Below, piece by piece: positions 27,009 to 34,406 of a DNA stretch of 60,482 nt. A program made the translations under genes and the position numbers. How positions within the stretch are numbered: position 1 is the first letter of the stretch; each line of letters starts with the position of its first letter. The stretch lies in NCBI GenBank assembly GCA_021769135.1, contig JAETTM010000019.1, positions 1 through 60,482 of the forward strand. Direction: 5' to 3'. Under the pieces are notes generated by a model that was not told the DNA's origin, made no database searches, and saw nothing but the letters and a program-made list of their open reading frames with translations. The stretch comes from Lachnospiraceae bacterium (GTDB taxonomy: Bacteria; Bacillota; Clostridia; Lachnospirales; Lachnospiraceae).

Positions 27009-27533
27009 ATGGAGCAGCTGAATCTAACATCGACAAAGGATAATGAGAGAGTTTATAAAATACTTGGCGATTTGATAAGTATGGATAAAGAGTTTCAGAT
27101 AATGATTACGGTGCCCTCTGCAGGAAAGAGCTCAGCTATAATCCCGGGGCAGGATACTGCCATGAAGAATGCGCAGACAGTACGTGACCTGGAGAAGGAT
27201 GTCACGGATATGATACATGAAATCGGCGTGCCTGCCCATATCAAAGGGTATCAATATTTAAGGGAGGCAATCATGATGTCCGTGGAGGACAGCGAAATGT
27301 TAAGCTCTATTACGAAGGTGCTGTATCCCTCTATTGCCAAAAAGTATCAGACGACATCCAGCCGGGTGGAACGTGCCATAAGGCATGCCATAGAAGTAGC
27401 CTGGAGCAGGGGGAGGATGGAAACGCTGGACGCACTGTTCGGCTATACTATCAATACGGGGAAAGGGAAACCGACCAATTCGGAATTCATAGCCCTGATT
27501 GCGGATAAAATTCGGCTCCAATATAGGGAATAG
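27009..27533 (+). CDS. spo0A: Spo0A-type sporulation regulator lacking most of the receiver domain
   Basis: 174 residues instead of the usual 255-275. The C-terminal DNA-binding domain is complete: [35 protein letters not shown], the recognition region [19 protein letters not shown] and [16 protein letters not shown]. The N-terminus keeps only a segment ([22 protein letters not shown]) like the first helix of a Spo0A receiver, then passes into a linker. The central receiver, including the phosphorylated Asp and the Thr and Lys of the switch, is missing. GGAGG lies seven bases before the ATG at 27009. spoIVB ends only 126 bp upstream, so no receiver is hidden before it. In Bacillus, deletions in the receiver (Sad67 type) or the isolated DNA-binding domain make Spo0A active without phosphorylation; by inference this protein may bypass the phosphorelay. 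Confidence 0.85.
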   Translation: MEQLNLTSTKDNERVYKILGDLISMDKEFQIMITVPSAGKSSAIIPGQDTAMKNAQTVRDLEKDVTDMIHEIGVPAHIKGYQYLREAIMMSVEDSEMLSSITKVLYPSIAKKYQTTSSRVERAIRHAIEVAWSRGRMETLDALFGYTINTGKGKPTNSEFIALIADKIRLQYRE

Positions 27534-27577
27534 AAGATAATTCTCTTAAAATTATCAATTAAATCTTTTAAACCTTT

Positions 27578-27611
27578 CCAATATGATGTATAATATTGCT
27601 AATCATATTGG
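27578..27611. repeat. Perfect 10-bp inverted repeat around the glgA -10 region and Shine-Dalgarno
   Basis: CCAATATGAT (27578-27587) and ATCATATTGG (27602-27611) are exact inverted copies. A TATAAT lies between them (27589-27594) and the right arm runs into GGAGG. If TATAAT is the -10 box, the left arm is not transcribed, which favours an operator over an RNA hairpin. Confidence 0.6.
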
Positions 27612-27622
27612 AGGTATGGCTT

Positions 27623-29068
27623 ATGAAAAAAATATTATTTGTGGCATCGGAAGGTGTACCCTTCATTAAAACGGGCGGTCTGGCGGATGTAATAGGCTCT
27701 CTGCCAAAATGTATTGATAAGGAATATTTTGATGTAAGAGTCATGATTCCTAAGTATACATGTATGAAACAGGAAATGAAGGATCTGATGACCTACAAGA
27801 CACACTTTTATATGGACTTCAATTGGAAGAACGAATATGTAGGCGTATTGGAGGCCGAAATAGAAGGGGTAAAATATTACTTTATTGATAATGAATCTAT
27901 GTTCAACGGATTCAAGCCTTACAGTGACAACGTGCTGGATGAGATTACCAAGTTCTCATTTTTTTCGAAAGCGGCATTATCCACGCTTCCGTTGATTGAC
28001 TTCAGGCCGGATGTGATCCATTGCCATGACTGGCAGACAGGGCTTATCCCGGTTTACTTGAAGGAACGTTTCCAGGGAAATGAGTTTTTCCGTGGAATTA
28101 AGACCGTTATGACTATCCATAACCTGAAATTCCAGGGGAAATGGGATGTGAAGACGGTGAAGTCCATTACCGGGCTGCCGGATTATTTCTTTACGCCGGA
28201 TAAGCTGGAGGCATATAAGGATGCGAACCTGCTGAAAGGCGGACTTGTATATGCGGATGCGATTACGACGGTAAGCGATACTTATGCGGAAGAAATTAAG
28301 ACGCCGTTTTATGGGGAAGGCCTGGACGGGCTGCTTACGGCGAGAAGCGGCGATTTAAGGGGGATTGTAAACGGTGTGGACTATGATGATTTTAACCCGG
28401 AGACGGATAAATACATCGAACATAATTATAATGCAGTGAATTTCAGGAAAGAAAAGATTAAAAACAAACGGGCATTGCAGGCGGAACTGGGGCTGGAACA
28501 AGATGACAAGAAGATGCTGATTGGCATTGTATCCAGGCTGACGGACCAGAAGGGTTTCGACCTAATCGATTACATGATGGACGAAATGTGCCAGGATGCC
28601 ATCCAGATAGTGGTTCTTGGTACAGGCGAAGAGCGGTATGAAAATATGTTCCGCCACTTTGACTGGAAATATGGCAATAAGGTTTCGGCAAACATTTTTT
28701 ATTCGGAAGCGCTATCCCATAAGATTTATGCGTCAAGCGATGCATTCCTTATGCCGTCCCTGTTTGAGCCCTGCGGCTTGAGCCAGTTGATGTCATTGCG
28801 GTACGGCACGGTGCCTATCGTAAGGGAAACAGGCGGGTTAAAGGATACCGTGGAGCCGTACAATGAATTTGAAAGCACAGGAACGGGCTTTAGTTTTACG
28901 AACTACAATGCCCATGAAATGCTGGAAACAATCCGTTATGCAGAGCGGATTTATTATGATAAGAAACGGGAATGGAACAAAATTATTGACAGAGGGATGG
29001 CAGTTGACTTTTCTTGGCATGTATCCGCTAAAAAGTATCAGGAAATGTATGATTGGCTGATAGGATAA
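27623..29068 (+). CDS. glgA: Glycogen synthase (ADP-glucose type)
   Basis: 481 residues. It transfers glucose from ADP-glucose to a growing alpha-1,4-glucan (GT5). ADP-glucose binding KTGGLADV begins at residue 16, HCHDWQTGLIPVYL and VMTIHNLKFQG follow, and the C-terminal half has IGIVSRLTDQKGFDL and the donor-site loop EPCGLSQLMSLRYGTVPIVRETGGL. GGAGG lies eight bases before the ATG at 27623. No glgB, glgC, glgD or glgP is adjacent, which is unusual. A flippase gene follows after 16 bp. Confidence 0.95.
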   Translation: MKKILFVASEGVPFIKTGGLADVIGSLPKCIDKEYFDVRVMIPKYTCMKQEMKDLMTYKTHFYMDFNWKNEYVGVLEAEIEGVKYYFIDNESMFNGFKPYSDNVLDEITKFSFFSKAALSTLPLIDFRPDVIHCHDWQTGLIPVYLKERFQGNEFFRGIKTVMTIHNLKFQGKWDVKTVKSITGLPDYFFTPDKLEAYKDANLLKGGLVYADAITTVSDTYAEEIKTPFYGEGLDGLLTARSGDLRGIVNGVDYDDFNPETDKYIEHNYNAVNFRKEKIKNKRALQAELGLEQDDKKMLIGIVSRLTDQKGFDLIDYMMDEMCQDAIQIVVLGTGEERYENMFRHFDWKYGNKVSANIFYSEALSHKIYASSDAFLMPSLFEPCGLSQLMSLRYGTVPIVRETGGLKDTVEPYNEFESTGTGFSFTNYNAHEMLETIRYAERIYYDKKREWNKIIDRGMAVDFSWHVSAKKYQEMYDWLIG

Positions 29069-29084
29069 AAGGACGGATATTATT

Positions 29085-30776
29085 ATGTCTGATAAGAAGG
29101 GCGCGTCTCGCAGTCAAGGCAGCAATAATAAGAAAGACGGATTTATTATGCAAGCGGGCATCCTTGCGGCAGCATCCATTATCTGCCGAATCATCGGGCT
29201 GCTGTATCGGGGCCCGCTTACAGGTATTATTGGGGATGAAGGAAATGGTTATTATAGCACGGCCTATAATATTTATACCATTGTCCTTCTTGTATCCTCC
29301 TACAGCATACCGTCAGCAATAGCAAAGGTGCTTGCCCAGAGGCTTGCGTTAAAGGAGTACCGTAATGCGCAGCGTATATTTAAATGTGCGCTCATTTATG
29401 TTATGGTAGTCGGTGGAATAGCAAGCCTTGTGTTGTTTTTATGGGCACCTTTTTTTGTGCTGGGCAATTCTATCCCGGTTCTCAGGGTCTTTGCGCCCAC
29501 AATCTTTTTCTACGGGCTTTTAGGGGTGCTTAGGGGATATTTTCAGGCCCACCGCACCATGATGCAGACATCGGTTTCCCAGATTTTAGAACAGATTTTA
29601 AACGCGGCGGTAAGTTTGGGGGCCGCCTATCTGCTGGTGCAAATAGCGGTTTCGTCGGGAGGGGATGCGAGTACACAGGCTATGTACGGCGCCATCGGAA
29701 GCGCGCTGGGCACCGGCTCGGGGGTTCTGGCCGCCCTTTTGTTTATGTTTGTTATCTATATGTCGAACCGGAAGATGATTAACCGGCGCATCGCCTATGA
29801 CAAGACGGAGAATGTAGAAGCATATGGGGATATATTTAAGCTGATGATGGCGGTGGTGACGCCGTTTATATTAAGCACCTGCATTTATAATTTGACAACG
29901 GCTTTGAATCAGACCGTATACCTGAATATGATGGTAAGCTTTAAAGAAATGGATAAAGTGGCGGCAACTACGGAAATGGGAATTTTCTCCACCAAGGCAG
30001 TTACGATATCCAATATACCGATTGCCCTTGCCTCCGCCATGTCTTCCGCCATTGTGCCGACGATTTCTGCCACTTACGCTCAAGGTTCGGTAAAACAGAC
30101 AAAGAAAAAAATAGCGTATGCGATTAAGGTGACGATGCTCATTTCCATACCGGCCGCAGTGGGCATCGGGATATTGGCAAGGCCGGTGATGATGGTGCTT
30201 TTCCCCCAGCTGGATTCCCTGGAACTGGCTTCCCGCCTGTTGATGGGAATGGCGGCTACCATAGTGTTCTATGGGCTGTCCACGTTGACGAATGCGGTGC
30301 TGCAGGGGATTGGGAAGGTGAATACGCCGGTAATCAATGCGGTAATTGCCATCTGCATCCAGACAGCAGTGCTCGTGCCGCTGCTGTATTATACCGATTG
30401 GGGCGTATACAGCGTTATGGCGGCCTCGGTGCTCTATTCCATTATTATGTGCATTCTGAACAACATCTTTATGAGGAAATATCTGGGTTATAAACAGGAA
30501 ATGGACAGAACCTTCGCAAGGCCGCTGTTTTGTTCCATTTTAATGGGGGCGGCTGCCTATGGAGTATATGAAGGCATGGAATATCTTTTGGAAATGTTTA
30601 TGGAATCCGCATATTTCATTAACCTGATAGCTTTTGCCGTGGCGGCTCTCGTAGGGGTCTTGCTGTATTTTGTCCTGGTGATTAAGCTAAAGGCGGTAAA
30701 AGAAGCGGATTTAAAAGGCCTTCCCAAGGGCAGGGCGGTGGTAAAGCTGGCGAGGAAAATGAGGCTGCTGAAATAA
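29085..30776 (+). CDS. MATE/MOP-superfamily polysaccharide flippase (SpoVB/MurJ-like)
   Basis: 563 residues with about 14 membrane segments. The start IICRIIGLLYRGPLTGIIGDEGNGYYSTAYNIYTIVLLVSSYSIPSAIAKVLAQR matches the oligosaccharide flippase branch that includes SpoVB and YtgP. Members move lipid-linked sugars or lipid II across the membrane. The exact substrate cannot be read from sequence. A second, shorter paralogue is at 52326-53663. It probably shares a transcript with glgA; the pairing may be chance. Confidence 0.87.
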   Translation: MSDKKGASRSQGSNNKKDGFIMQAGILAAASIICRIIGLLYRGPLTGIIGDEGNGYYSTAYNIYTIVLLVSSYSIPSAIAKVLAQRLALKEYRNAQRIFKCALIYVMVVGGIASLVLFLWAPFFVLGNSIPVLRVFAPTIFFYGLLGVLRGYFQAHRTMMQTSVSQILEQILNAAVSLGAAYLLVQIAVSSGGDASTQAMYGAIGSALGTGSGVLAALLFMFVIYMSNRKMINRRIAYDKTENVEAYGDIFKLMMAVVTPFILSTCIYNLTTALNQTVYLNMMVSFKEMDKVAATTEMGIFSTKAVTISNIPIALASAMSSAIVPTISATYAQGSVKQTKKKIAYAIKVTMLISIPAAVGIGILARPVMMVLFPQLDSLELASRLLMGMAATIVFYGLSTLTNAVLQGIGKVNTPVINAVIAICIQTAVLVPLLYYTDWGVYSVMAASVLYSIIMCILNNIFMRKYLGYKQEMDRTFARPLFCSILMGAAAYGVYEGMEYLLEMFMESAYFINLIAFAVAALVGVLLYFVLVIKLKAVKEADLKGLPKGRAVVKLARKMRLLK

Positions 30777-30804
30777 TGTTTGGGCAGCCAGGATTTTTGG
30801 CTTA

Positions 30805-31833
30805 TCATTCCGCCTTGTGATTTCCAAGAGCCCGTCCGACCATCTCCAGTTCCTCCAAAAAGATGCAGTGGCTGAACGTATTTTTTCGAACGCCTTCCAG
30901 GCATTCTTCGTAGTCCATCCAGATGACGGCTTCCACTTCTTCCTTTTGTATGGACATGGAAGGGATATCCGCATCCAAATATAGCATAAAAACGGCGCTG
31001 TATTCATGGTTATGAAAGGGCCTGCCGTGAAATTCGGATTGGAAAACGGAATCATAGCATCCGATTGGCTCTAGTTCCTGTTCATGGACGGCAATGCCAA
31101 GCTCTTCTTTTAATTCTCTGAGGGCGGAGGGGAGGTAATCCTGTCCTGCAGGGATATGCCCTGCAGAAGATATATCATAGCAGCCGGGAAAACTGTCTTT
31201 GCTGGCGGAACGTTTTTGCAGCAGTATGTCATAGCCGCCTTTCTTGGTTTTGCCGGGGCGCACAATCCATACGTGGGAAGTACGGTGCCTGTTCCCATAC
31301 AAATGGACGAGGGAACGCTCCCTGATGAGTCCTGTAGGGCATCCATGGCTGTCCACGATATCCAGCAGCTCCAAGGGCTTCCCGTCCAGGGCGGCTTCCA
31401 GGAGGACATTGTTGCGGTAGCATAATTTTAAAGAAAAGAAGGGGGCATCCTCTTCCAAAAGCCGGAAAAAAATAAGGTCGCCTTCCCAGAGGTTCAACTC
31501 CGTCAATTTATTTTTAGACACCCATTCCAAAGTGCCTTCACTGCAGCTTTTTAATGTGCCGCTGAAGCTGTCGGCGGTATAAAGGCACATATAATAATCG
31601 GTGATGTCGTCGCAGAGAAAGGTTACAATGCCGCGGAAGCGGTAGGAATGAAGGGTCAGCCCTGTCTCCTCAAAAGCCTCCCGCAATAGGCATTCTTCCG
31701 GGCTTTCCCCCGATTCAAAATGGCCGCCGATGCCAATCCATTTGTCTTTGTTAATATCTTTTTCTTTCTTTATCCGGTGGAGCATTAAGTAGGAATCCTC
31801 TTTTTCTATGTAGCATAAGGTTGTCAGCGTCAT
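30805..31833 (-). CDS. Fusion of two NUDIX hydrolase domains
   Basis: 342 residues. Domain 1 (residues about 1-135) resembles MutT/8-oxo-dGTP diphosphatases, with a complete NUDIX box GHFESGESPEECLLREAFEETGL. Domain 2 (about 160-342) resembles the YfcD/isopentenyl isomerase-like branch, with GHIPAGQDYLPSALRELKEELGI, where the first box Glu is Asp; VHLYGNRHRTSHVWIV and CYDSVFQSEFHG are typical of that branch. Domain 1 could cleanse oxidised nucleotides; the function of domain 2 is unknown. AGAAGG precedes the ATG at 31833. The longer open frame upstream to 32049 covers the promoter and riboswitch of mntP on the other strand and is not coding. Confidence 0.85.
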   Translation of the reverse strand: MTLTTLCYIEKEDSYLMLHRIKKEKDINKDKWIGIGGHFESGESPEECLLREAFEETGLTLHSYRFRGIVTFLCDDITDYYMCLYTADSFSGTLKSCSEGTLEWVSKNKLTELNLWEGDLIFFRLLEEDAPFFSLKLCYRNNVLLEAALDGKPLELLDIVDSHGCPTGLIRERSLVHLYGNRHRTSHVWIVRPGKTKKGGYDILLQKRSASKDSFPGCYDISSAGHIPAGQDYLPSALRELKEELGIAVHEQELEPIGCYDSVFQSEFHGRPFHNHEYSAVFMLYLDADIPSMSIQKEEVEAVIWMDYEECLEGVRKNTFSHCIFLEELEMVGRALGNHKAE

Positions 31834-31915
31834 GTCGGGCCTTCTTTCTTTTAGATTTGGTGTAGCGGCAGCCCGGTCCGGGCTGCTATTTAAAGTATAA
31901 GGAAAACATAGGGGA

Positions 31916-31944
31916 TTGACAAGTTTTTTTATTTGCCATACAAT
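31916..31944 (+). promoter_or_regulatory. SigmaA-type promoter of the mntP riboswitch transcript
   Basis: TTGACA (31916-31921), a 17-bp spacer and TACAAT (31939-31944), about 45 bp upstream of the aptamer. Confidence 0.85.
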
Positions 31945-31994
31945 AAATGAAATAACCGTATGAATGAAAAGGGATACGGCTGTAGATGATAAAG

Positions 31995-32092
31995 CTATGA
32001 GGGAGTAATTCGCAGCTTGGCAATGTATGGGCTGCGGTAATATCAACATACTGATGGGAATCTGGTATTACCTTAATGAATGAGACTCATAG
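31995..32092 (+). ncRNA. yybP-ykoY manganese riboswitch aptamer
   Basis: P1 pairs CTATGAG (31995-32001) with CTCATAG (32086-32092). Inside are the hallmarks of the class: GGGAGTA after the 5' P1 strand, a hairpin arm (CGCAGC ... GCTGCG), the conserved ATCAACATACTGATGGG arm, and the closing GAGACTC. The class binds Mn2+ and usually raises expression of manganese exporters. The downstream gene is mntP, which agrees. The 3' P1 strand overlaps the terminator stem, so the two structures exclude each other. Confidence 0.88.
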
Positions 32093-32126
32093 GCAGTGGC
32101 TTTTGCCATTGTCTATGGGTTTTTTA
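32088..32126 (+). terminator. Riboswitch-controlled terminator before mntP
   Basis: CATAGGCAGTGGC (32088-32100) pairs over 13 bp, with G-T wobbles, with GCCATTGTCTATG (32105-32117) around TTTT and is followed by a T6 run. Its 5' bases are also the 3' strand of aptamer P1; ligand-stabilised P1 should prevent termination. Confidence 0.88.
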
Positions 32127-32235
32127 AGTTACGGGATAGGGTTCGGATGCCGGGGTTTTTTGCGGGCGTGACTTTTGGGATCCGAATCCGGACAGAAGTT
32201 GGATGGCACAAAAGCGGTGCGGAAACGAGGGAAAG

Positions 32236-32796
32236 ATGGACTTTTTAACAATTTTTACATTGGCGGCAGGATTGTCGATGGATGCTTTTGCAGTAGCGAT
32301 ATGCAAGGGACTGGCTATGAAGGAAATCACATGGAAAAAGGCGGCAGTAGTGGGTATATGGTTCGGAGGCTTTCAGGCTTTGATGCCGATAGCCGGATAC
32401 TTGCTGGGCGTACAGTTTAGGGAGAGCATCACATCCATAGACCATTGGATCGCGTTTGCCTTGTTAGGGTTGATTGGGGCAAATATGATAAAGGAAGCCT
32501 GCGGCAAGGAAGAAGAAGTGGCGGACGGCTCGCTGGGAGCAAAGGAAATGGCCGTGCTGGCGGTGGCTACCAGCATCGATGCATTGGCGGTGGGGATTAC
32601 GTTCGCTTTCCTTTCGGTGGACATTTGGGGCGCCGCGCTTTTTATCGGAGCGGTGACTTTCGTTTTTTCTGTGACGGGCGTGAAAGTAGGAAATGTTTTT
32701 GGAACCAAATATAAAGCGAGGGCGGAATTGGCCGGCGGCATCATTTTAATATGCCTTGGATTTAAAATTTTGCTGGAACATATTGGGATTTTGTAA
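32236..32796 (+). CDS. mntP: Manganese efflux pump MntP
   Basis: 186 residues, six membrane segments in two repeats. The paired signatures [16 protein letters not shown] and [16 protein letters not shown] contain the membrane Asp residues needed for Mn2+ export, and [30 protein letters not shown] ends the family pattern. The start at 32236 follows ACGAGGGAAAG. It is controlled by the manganese riboswitch upstream, and the tail of its leader (GCACAAAAGCGGTGCGGAAACG) resembles the 3' part of the pseudoknot-RBS elements. Confidence 0.95.
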   Translation: MDFLTIFTLAAGLSMDAFAVAICKGLAMKEITWKKAAVVGIWFGGFQALMPIAGYLLGVQFRESITSIDHWIAFALLGLIGANMIKEACGKEEEVADGSLGAKEMAVLAVATSIDALAVGITFAFLSVDIWGAALFIGAVTFVFSVTGVKVGNVFGTKYKARAELAGGIILICLGFKILLEHIGIL

Positions 32797-32852
32797 TGGA
32801 CGCAGGGAGAATCAAATGTCCAAGTCAACCTTTGGTTGACTTTAAGCAGCCA

Positions 32853-32879
32853 CTTGGCTCGTTGCTCGCGGGAATAAAA
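32853..32879 (+). repeat. 27-nt dispersed block, copy A, with preceding hairpin
   Basis: The block starts CTTGGCTCGTTGC and ends GGGAATAAAA. It matches the minus-strand sequence at 51106-51080 at 26 of 27 positions. Just before it AAGTCAACC/GGTTGACTT forms a hairpin (32822-32842). It lies after mntP. Confidence 0.7.
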
Positions 32880-32953
32880 AAGGGTTTTCAGGAAATAATA
32901 GAAATGCAACTATTTTTCAGGAAGTAAAAAGTGAAAGGTCTTCAATCCTTCAC

Positions 32954-33020
32954 CCCAAATTTGCGTCCGCGCTGCATCCGCAGATTTGGGATGCACAAAA
33001 AGCAGCGCAGAAACGAGGAG
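32954..33020 (+). promoter_or_regulatory. Pseudoknot-RBS element, copy 2 (before first coat-like gene)
   Basis: Stem 1 pairs CCCAAATTTGCG (32954-32965) with CGCAGATTTGGG (32979-32990), 12 bp with one wobble. The 13-nt loop TCCGCGCTGCATC contains GCGCTGC (32969-32975), which pairs with GCAGCGC (33002-33008). AGAAACGAGGAG follows directly and the ATG is at 33025. An 11-nt A-rich linker joins the two stems. Confidence 0.75.
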
Positions 33021-33024
33021 AAGA

Positions 33025-33210
33025 ATGGCTAGTCTATCAGAATTGGATTTACAGAACTTGCGTCATCTGATTGGCGGGTACGATACCACTCACTGCAAAA
33101 TGAAAGAATATGCAGAATGTGCGTCGGATTCGAGCGTAAAGCAGTTTTTTGAAAAAGGCGCGAAATCAGCAATGGACAACAAGCAACAGTTAATGAAGTT
33201 TTTGCAGTAG
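33025..33210 (+). CDS. Small CotF-like spore coat protein (helical)
   Basis: 61 residues, wholly helical. ELDLQNLRHLIGGYDTTHCKMKEYAECASDSSVKQFFEKGAKSAMDNKQQLMKFL has the heptad spacing of the short coat proteins related to half of CotF. The next gene encodes a second small member, and the two together would cover about one CotF. Start at 33025 behind GAGGAG that follows the pseudoknot. A spore-coat role is inferred from resemblance and the neighbour. Confidence 0.6.
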   Translation: MASLSELDLQNLRHLIGGYDTTHCKMKEYAECASDSSVKQFFEKGAKSAMDNKQQLMKFLQ

Positions 33211-33238
33211 GAAGATTGGAAATTTCTGTTTTCAGTCG

Positions 33239-33317
33239 CAAGTTTGTGTCCGCGCGGCATCCGCAAACTTGATAAAACAGATGAAACCTTAGTGCAAAGA
33301 GCCGCGCAGAAATGAGG
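33239..33317 (+). promoter_or_regulatory. Pseudoknot-RBS element, copy 3 (before second coat-like gene)
   Basis: Stem 1 pairs CAAGTTTGTG (33239-33248) with CGCAAACTTG (33262-33271). The 13-nt loop TCCGCGCGGCATC contains GCGCGGC (33252-33258), which pairs with GCCGCGC (33301-33307). AGAAATGAGG follows and the ATG is at 33324. The linker between stems is 29 nt. A leading GAAGATTGGAAATTTC stretch resembles that before copy 4. Confidence 0.75.
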
Positions 33318-33323
33318 TAAAAA

Positions 33324-33578
33324 ATGCAGGAAAAAACAATGGTAGCGGATACTTTGGCAGGAATAAATGGTGAGTTGGTGCGTTACGGCGGTATGATTGC
33401 CCAGACGGAAAATAAGGAATTGAAGCAGACATTGAAACAGTTCCGCAATGCTTGCGAACAATCCCAGGAAGAACTGTATCAGATTGCCAGGGAAAAGTCT
33501 TATTACGTACCGGCGGCAAAGGCAACGCAGGAAGAAATCGACCATGTAAAATCTTTGTTTAAAAGCGGAACTTTGTAG
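33324..33578 (+). CDS. CotF-like spore coat protein
   Basis: 84 residues, helical. TMVADTLAGINGELVRYGGMIAQTENKELKQTLKQFRNACEQSQEELYQIAREKSYYVPAAKATQEEIDHVKSLF matches the C-terminal pattern of CotF-family (ferritin-like fold) coat proteins, including the Y-Y-x-P-A turn. It lies 113 bp after the first small coat-like gene, and both have their own pseudoknot-RBS element. Confidence 0.75.
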   Translation: MQEKTMVADTLAGINGELVRYGGMIAQTENKELKQTLKQFRNACEQSQEELYQIAREKSYYVPAAKATQEEIDHVKSLFKSGTL

Positions 33579-33591
33579 GGAAGCAGGAAAC

Positions 33592-33635
33592 GGAAAAAGC
33601 GGCATATCCTTTAAAATGAGGAGTGCCGTTTTTCC
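33592..33635. terminator. Bidirectional terminator between coat gene and GNAT gene
   Basis: GGAAAAA-g-CGGCA pairs with TGCCGTTTTTCC, with an inner ATCCT/AGGAg extension. T runs on both strands fit the two convergent genes. Confidence 0.75.
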
Positions 33636-33695
33636 TTATAGGAAAGTCCGTCGCCAGGCGGACATAAAATGATGAAGTGACAAAGCCGCTTTTTG

Positions 33696-34370
33696 CTACC
33701 TCGATGGAGGGAAAATATGGACATTGGTTTCATAATGGTAAGGGCTCACCATTCGTTGATATATATTGGAGAAATGACTGCACAACATTTCCGTATCTGG
33801 ACAGCCGCCGTCCTGCAAAGGGAAGAAAAGCAGGCAATAGGGCACGCCGAAAACGGAGGCCTTTATCCCGGTGGCGACCGCTCCGTTTCTCTCATAGAAT
33901 GCCAGCCTTTTGCGGCGGACGGACAATTCAGCCTCCCCTTTCGCATAATCTGGGTCTTCGGATTCGATAAGGAAACCCTTATAGGGGGAAGGGGATGCTT
34001 TCATGTGCTGGAGGAAAATGGACCCGATGCCATGGCTCCGGAAATCTTCCATAACGGCAAAATAGTCTAAAAGGCAGATTTGCCGTTCGGGGAGGGCGGT
34101 AAAAAAAGCATATCCCAACAACTGCCTGCGATGCAATGGGGAAGGCGGCTGTTCTTCGGAATTTTCCGTATCCGGTTGTCTGGAGGAATAAAGCCCGTAT
34201 CCGATATAAATGCCTTCGGAGGCCATCCGGTCAATAGATGACACGGGTTTCCTTTCATCCGCTGGAAAATGCCGCACGGAATGGGTGGAGTAAATGGCAA
34301 TAATTTCATCCTTCGTTAATTCCTGAATAGCGATTTTATCCGTATTCATATTTTGCATAGATATTTCCAT
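33696..34370 (-). CDS. GNAT-family N-acetyltransferase
   Basis: 224 residues. The acetyl-CoA binding motif A is read in LLDYFAVMEDFRSHGIGSIFLQHM (R-x-x-G-I-G), followed by ERNGAVATGI, which matches motif B. The acceptor substrate is unknown. The ATG at 34370 follows GGAAAGGA; a TTG at 34388 adds six residues and is less likely. The next minus-strand gene upstream is rqcH, 36 bp away, so the pair may be co-transcribed. Confidence 0.75.
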   Translation of the reverse strand: MEISMQNMNTDKIAIQELTKDEIIAIYSTHSVRHFPADERKPVSSIDRMASEGIYIGYGLYSSRQPDTENSEEQPPSPLHRRQLLGYAFFTALPERQICLLDYFAVMEDFRSHGIGSIFLQHMKASPSPYKGFLIESEDPDYAKGEAELSVRRKRLAFYERNGAVATGIKASVFGVPYCLLFFPLQDGGCPDTEMLCSHFSNIYQRMVSPYHYETNVHIFPPSR

Positions 34371-34406
34371 AAAAATATTCCTTTCCAAGCGGACTATTCC
34401 TGTCCG

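Noticed and set aside
30805-32049. Longer version of the double-NUDIX protein (414 residues)
   Set aside because: The extra N-terminus is translated from the antisense of the mntP promoter and aptamer; the ATG at 31833 has a Shine-Dalgarno and starts the NUDIX fold.
33677-34070. + strand open frames across the GNAT gene
   Set aside because: Antisense to a gene with clear acetyltransferase motifs; no similarity of their own.
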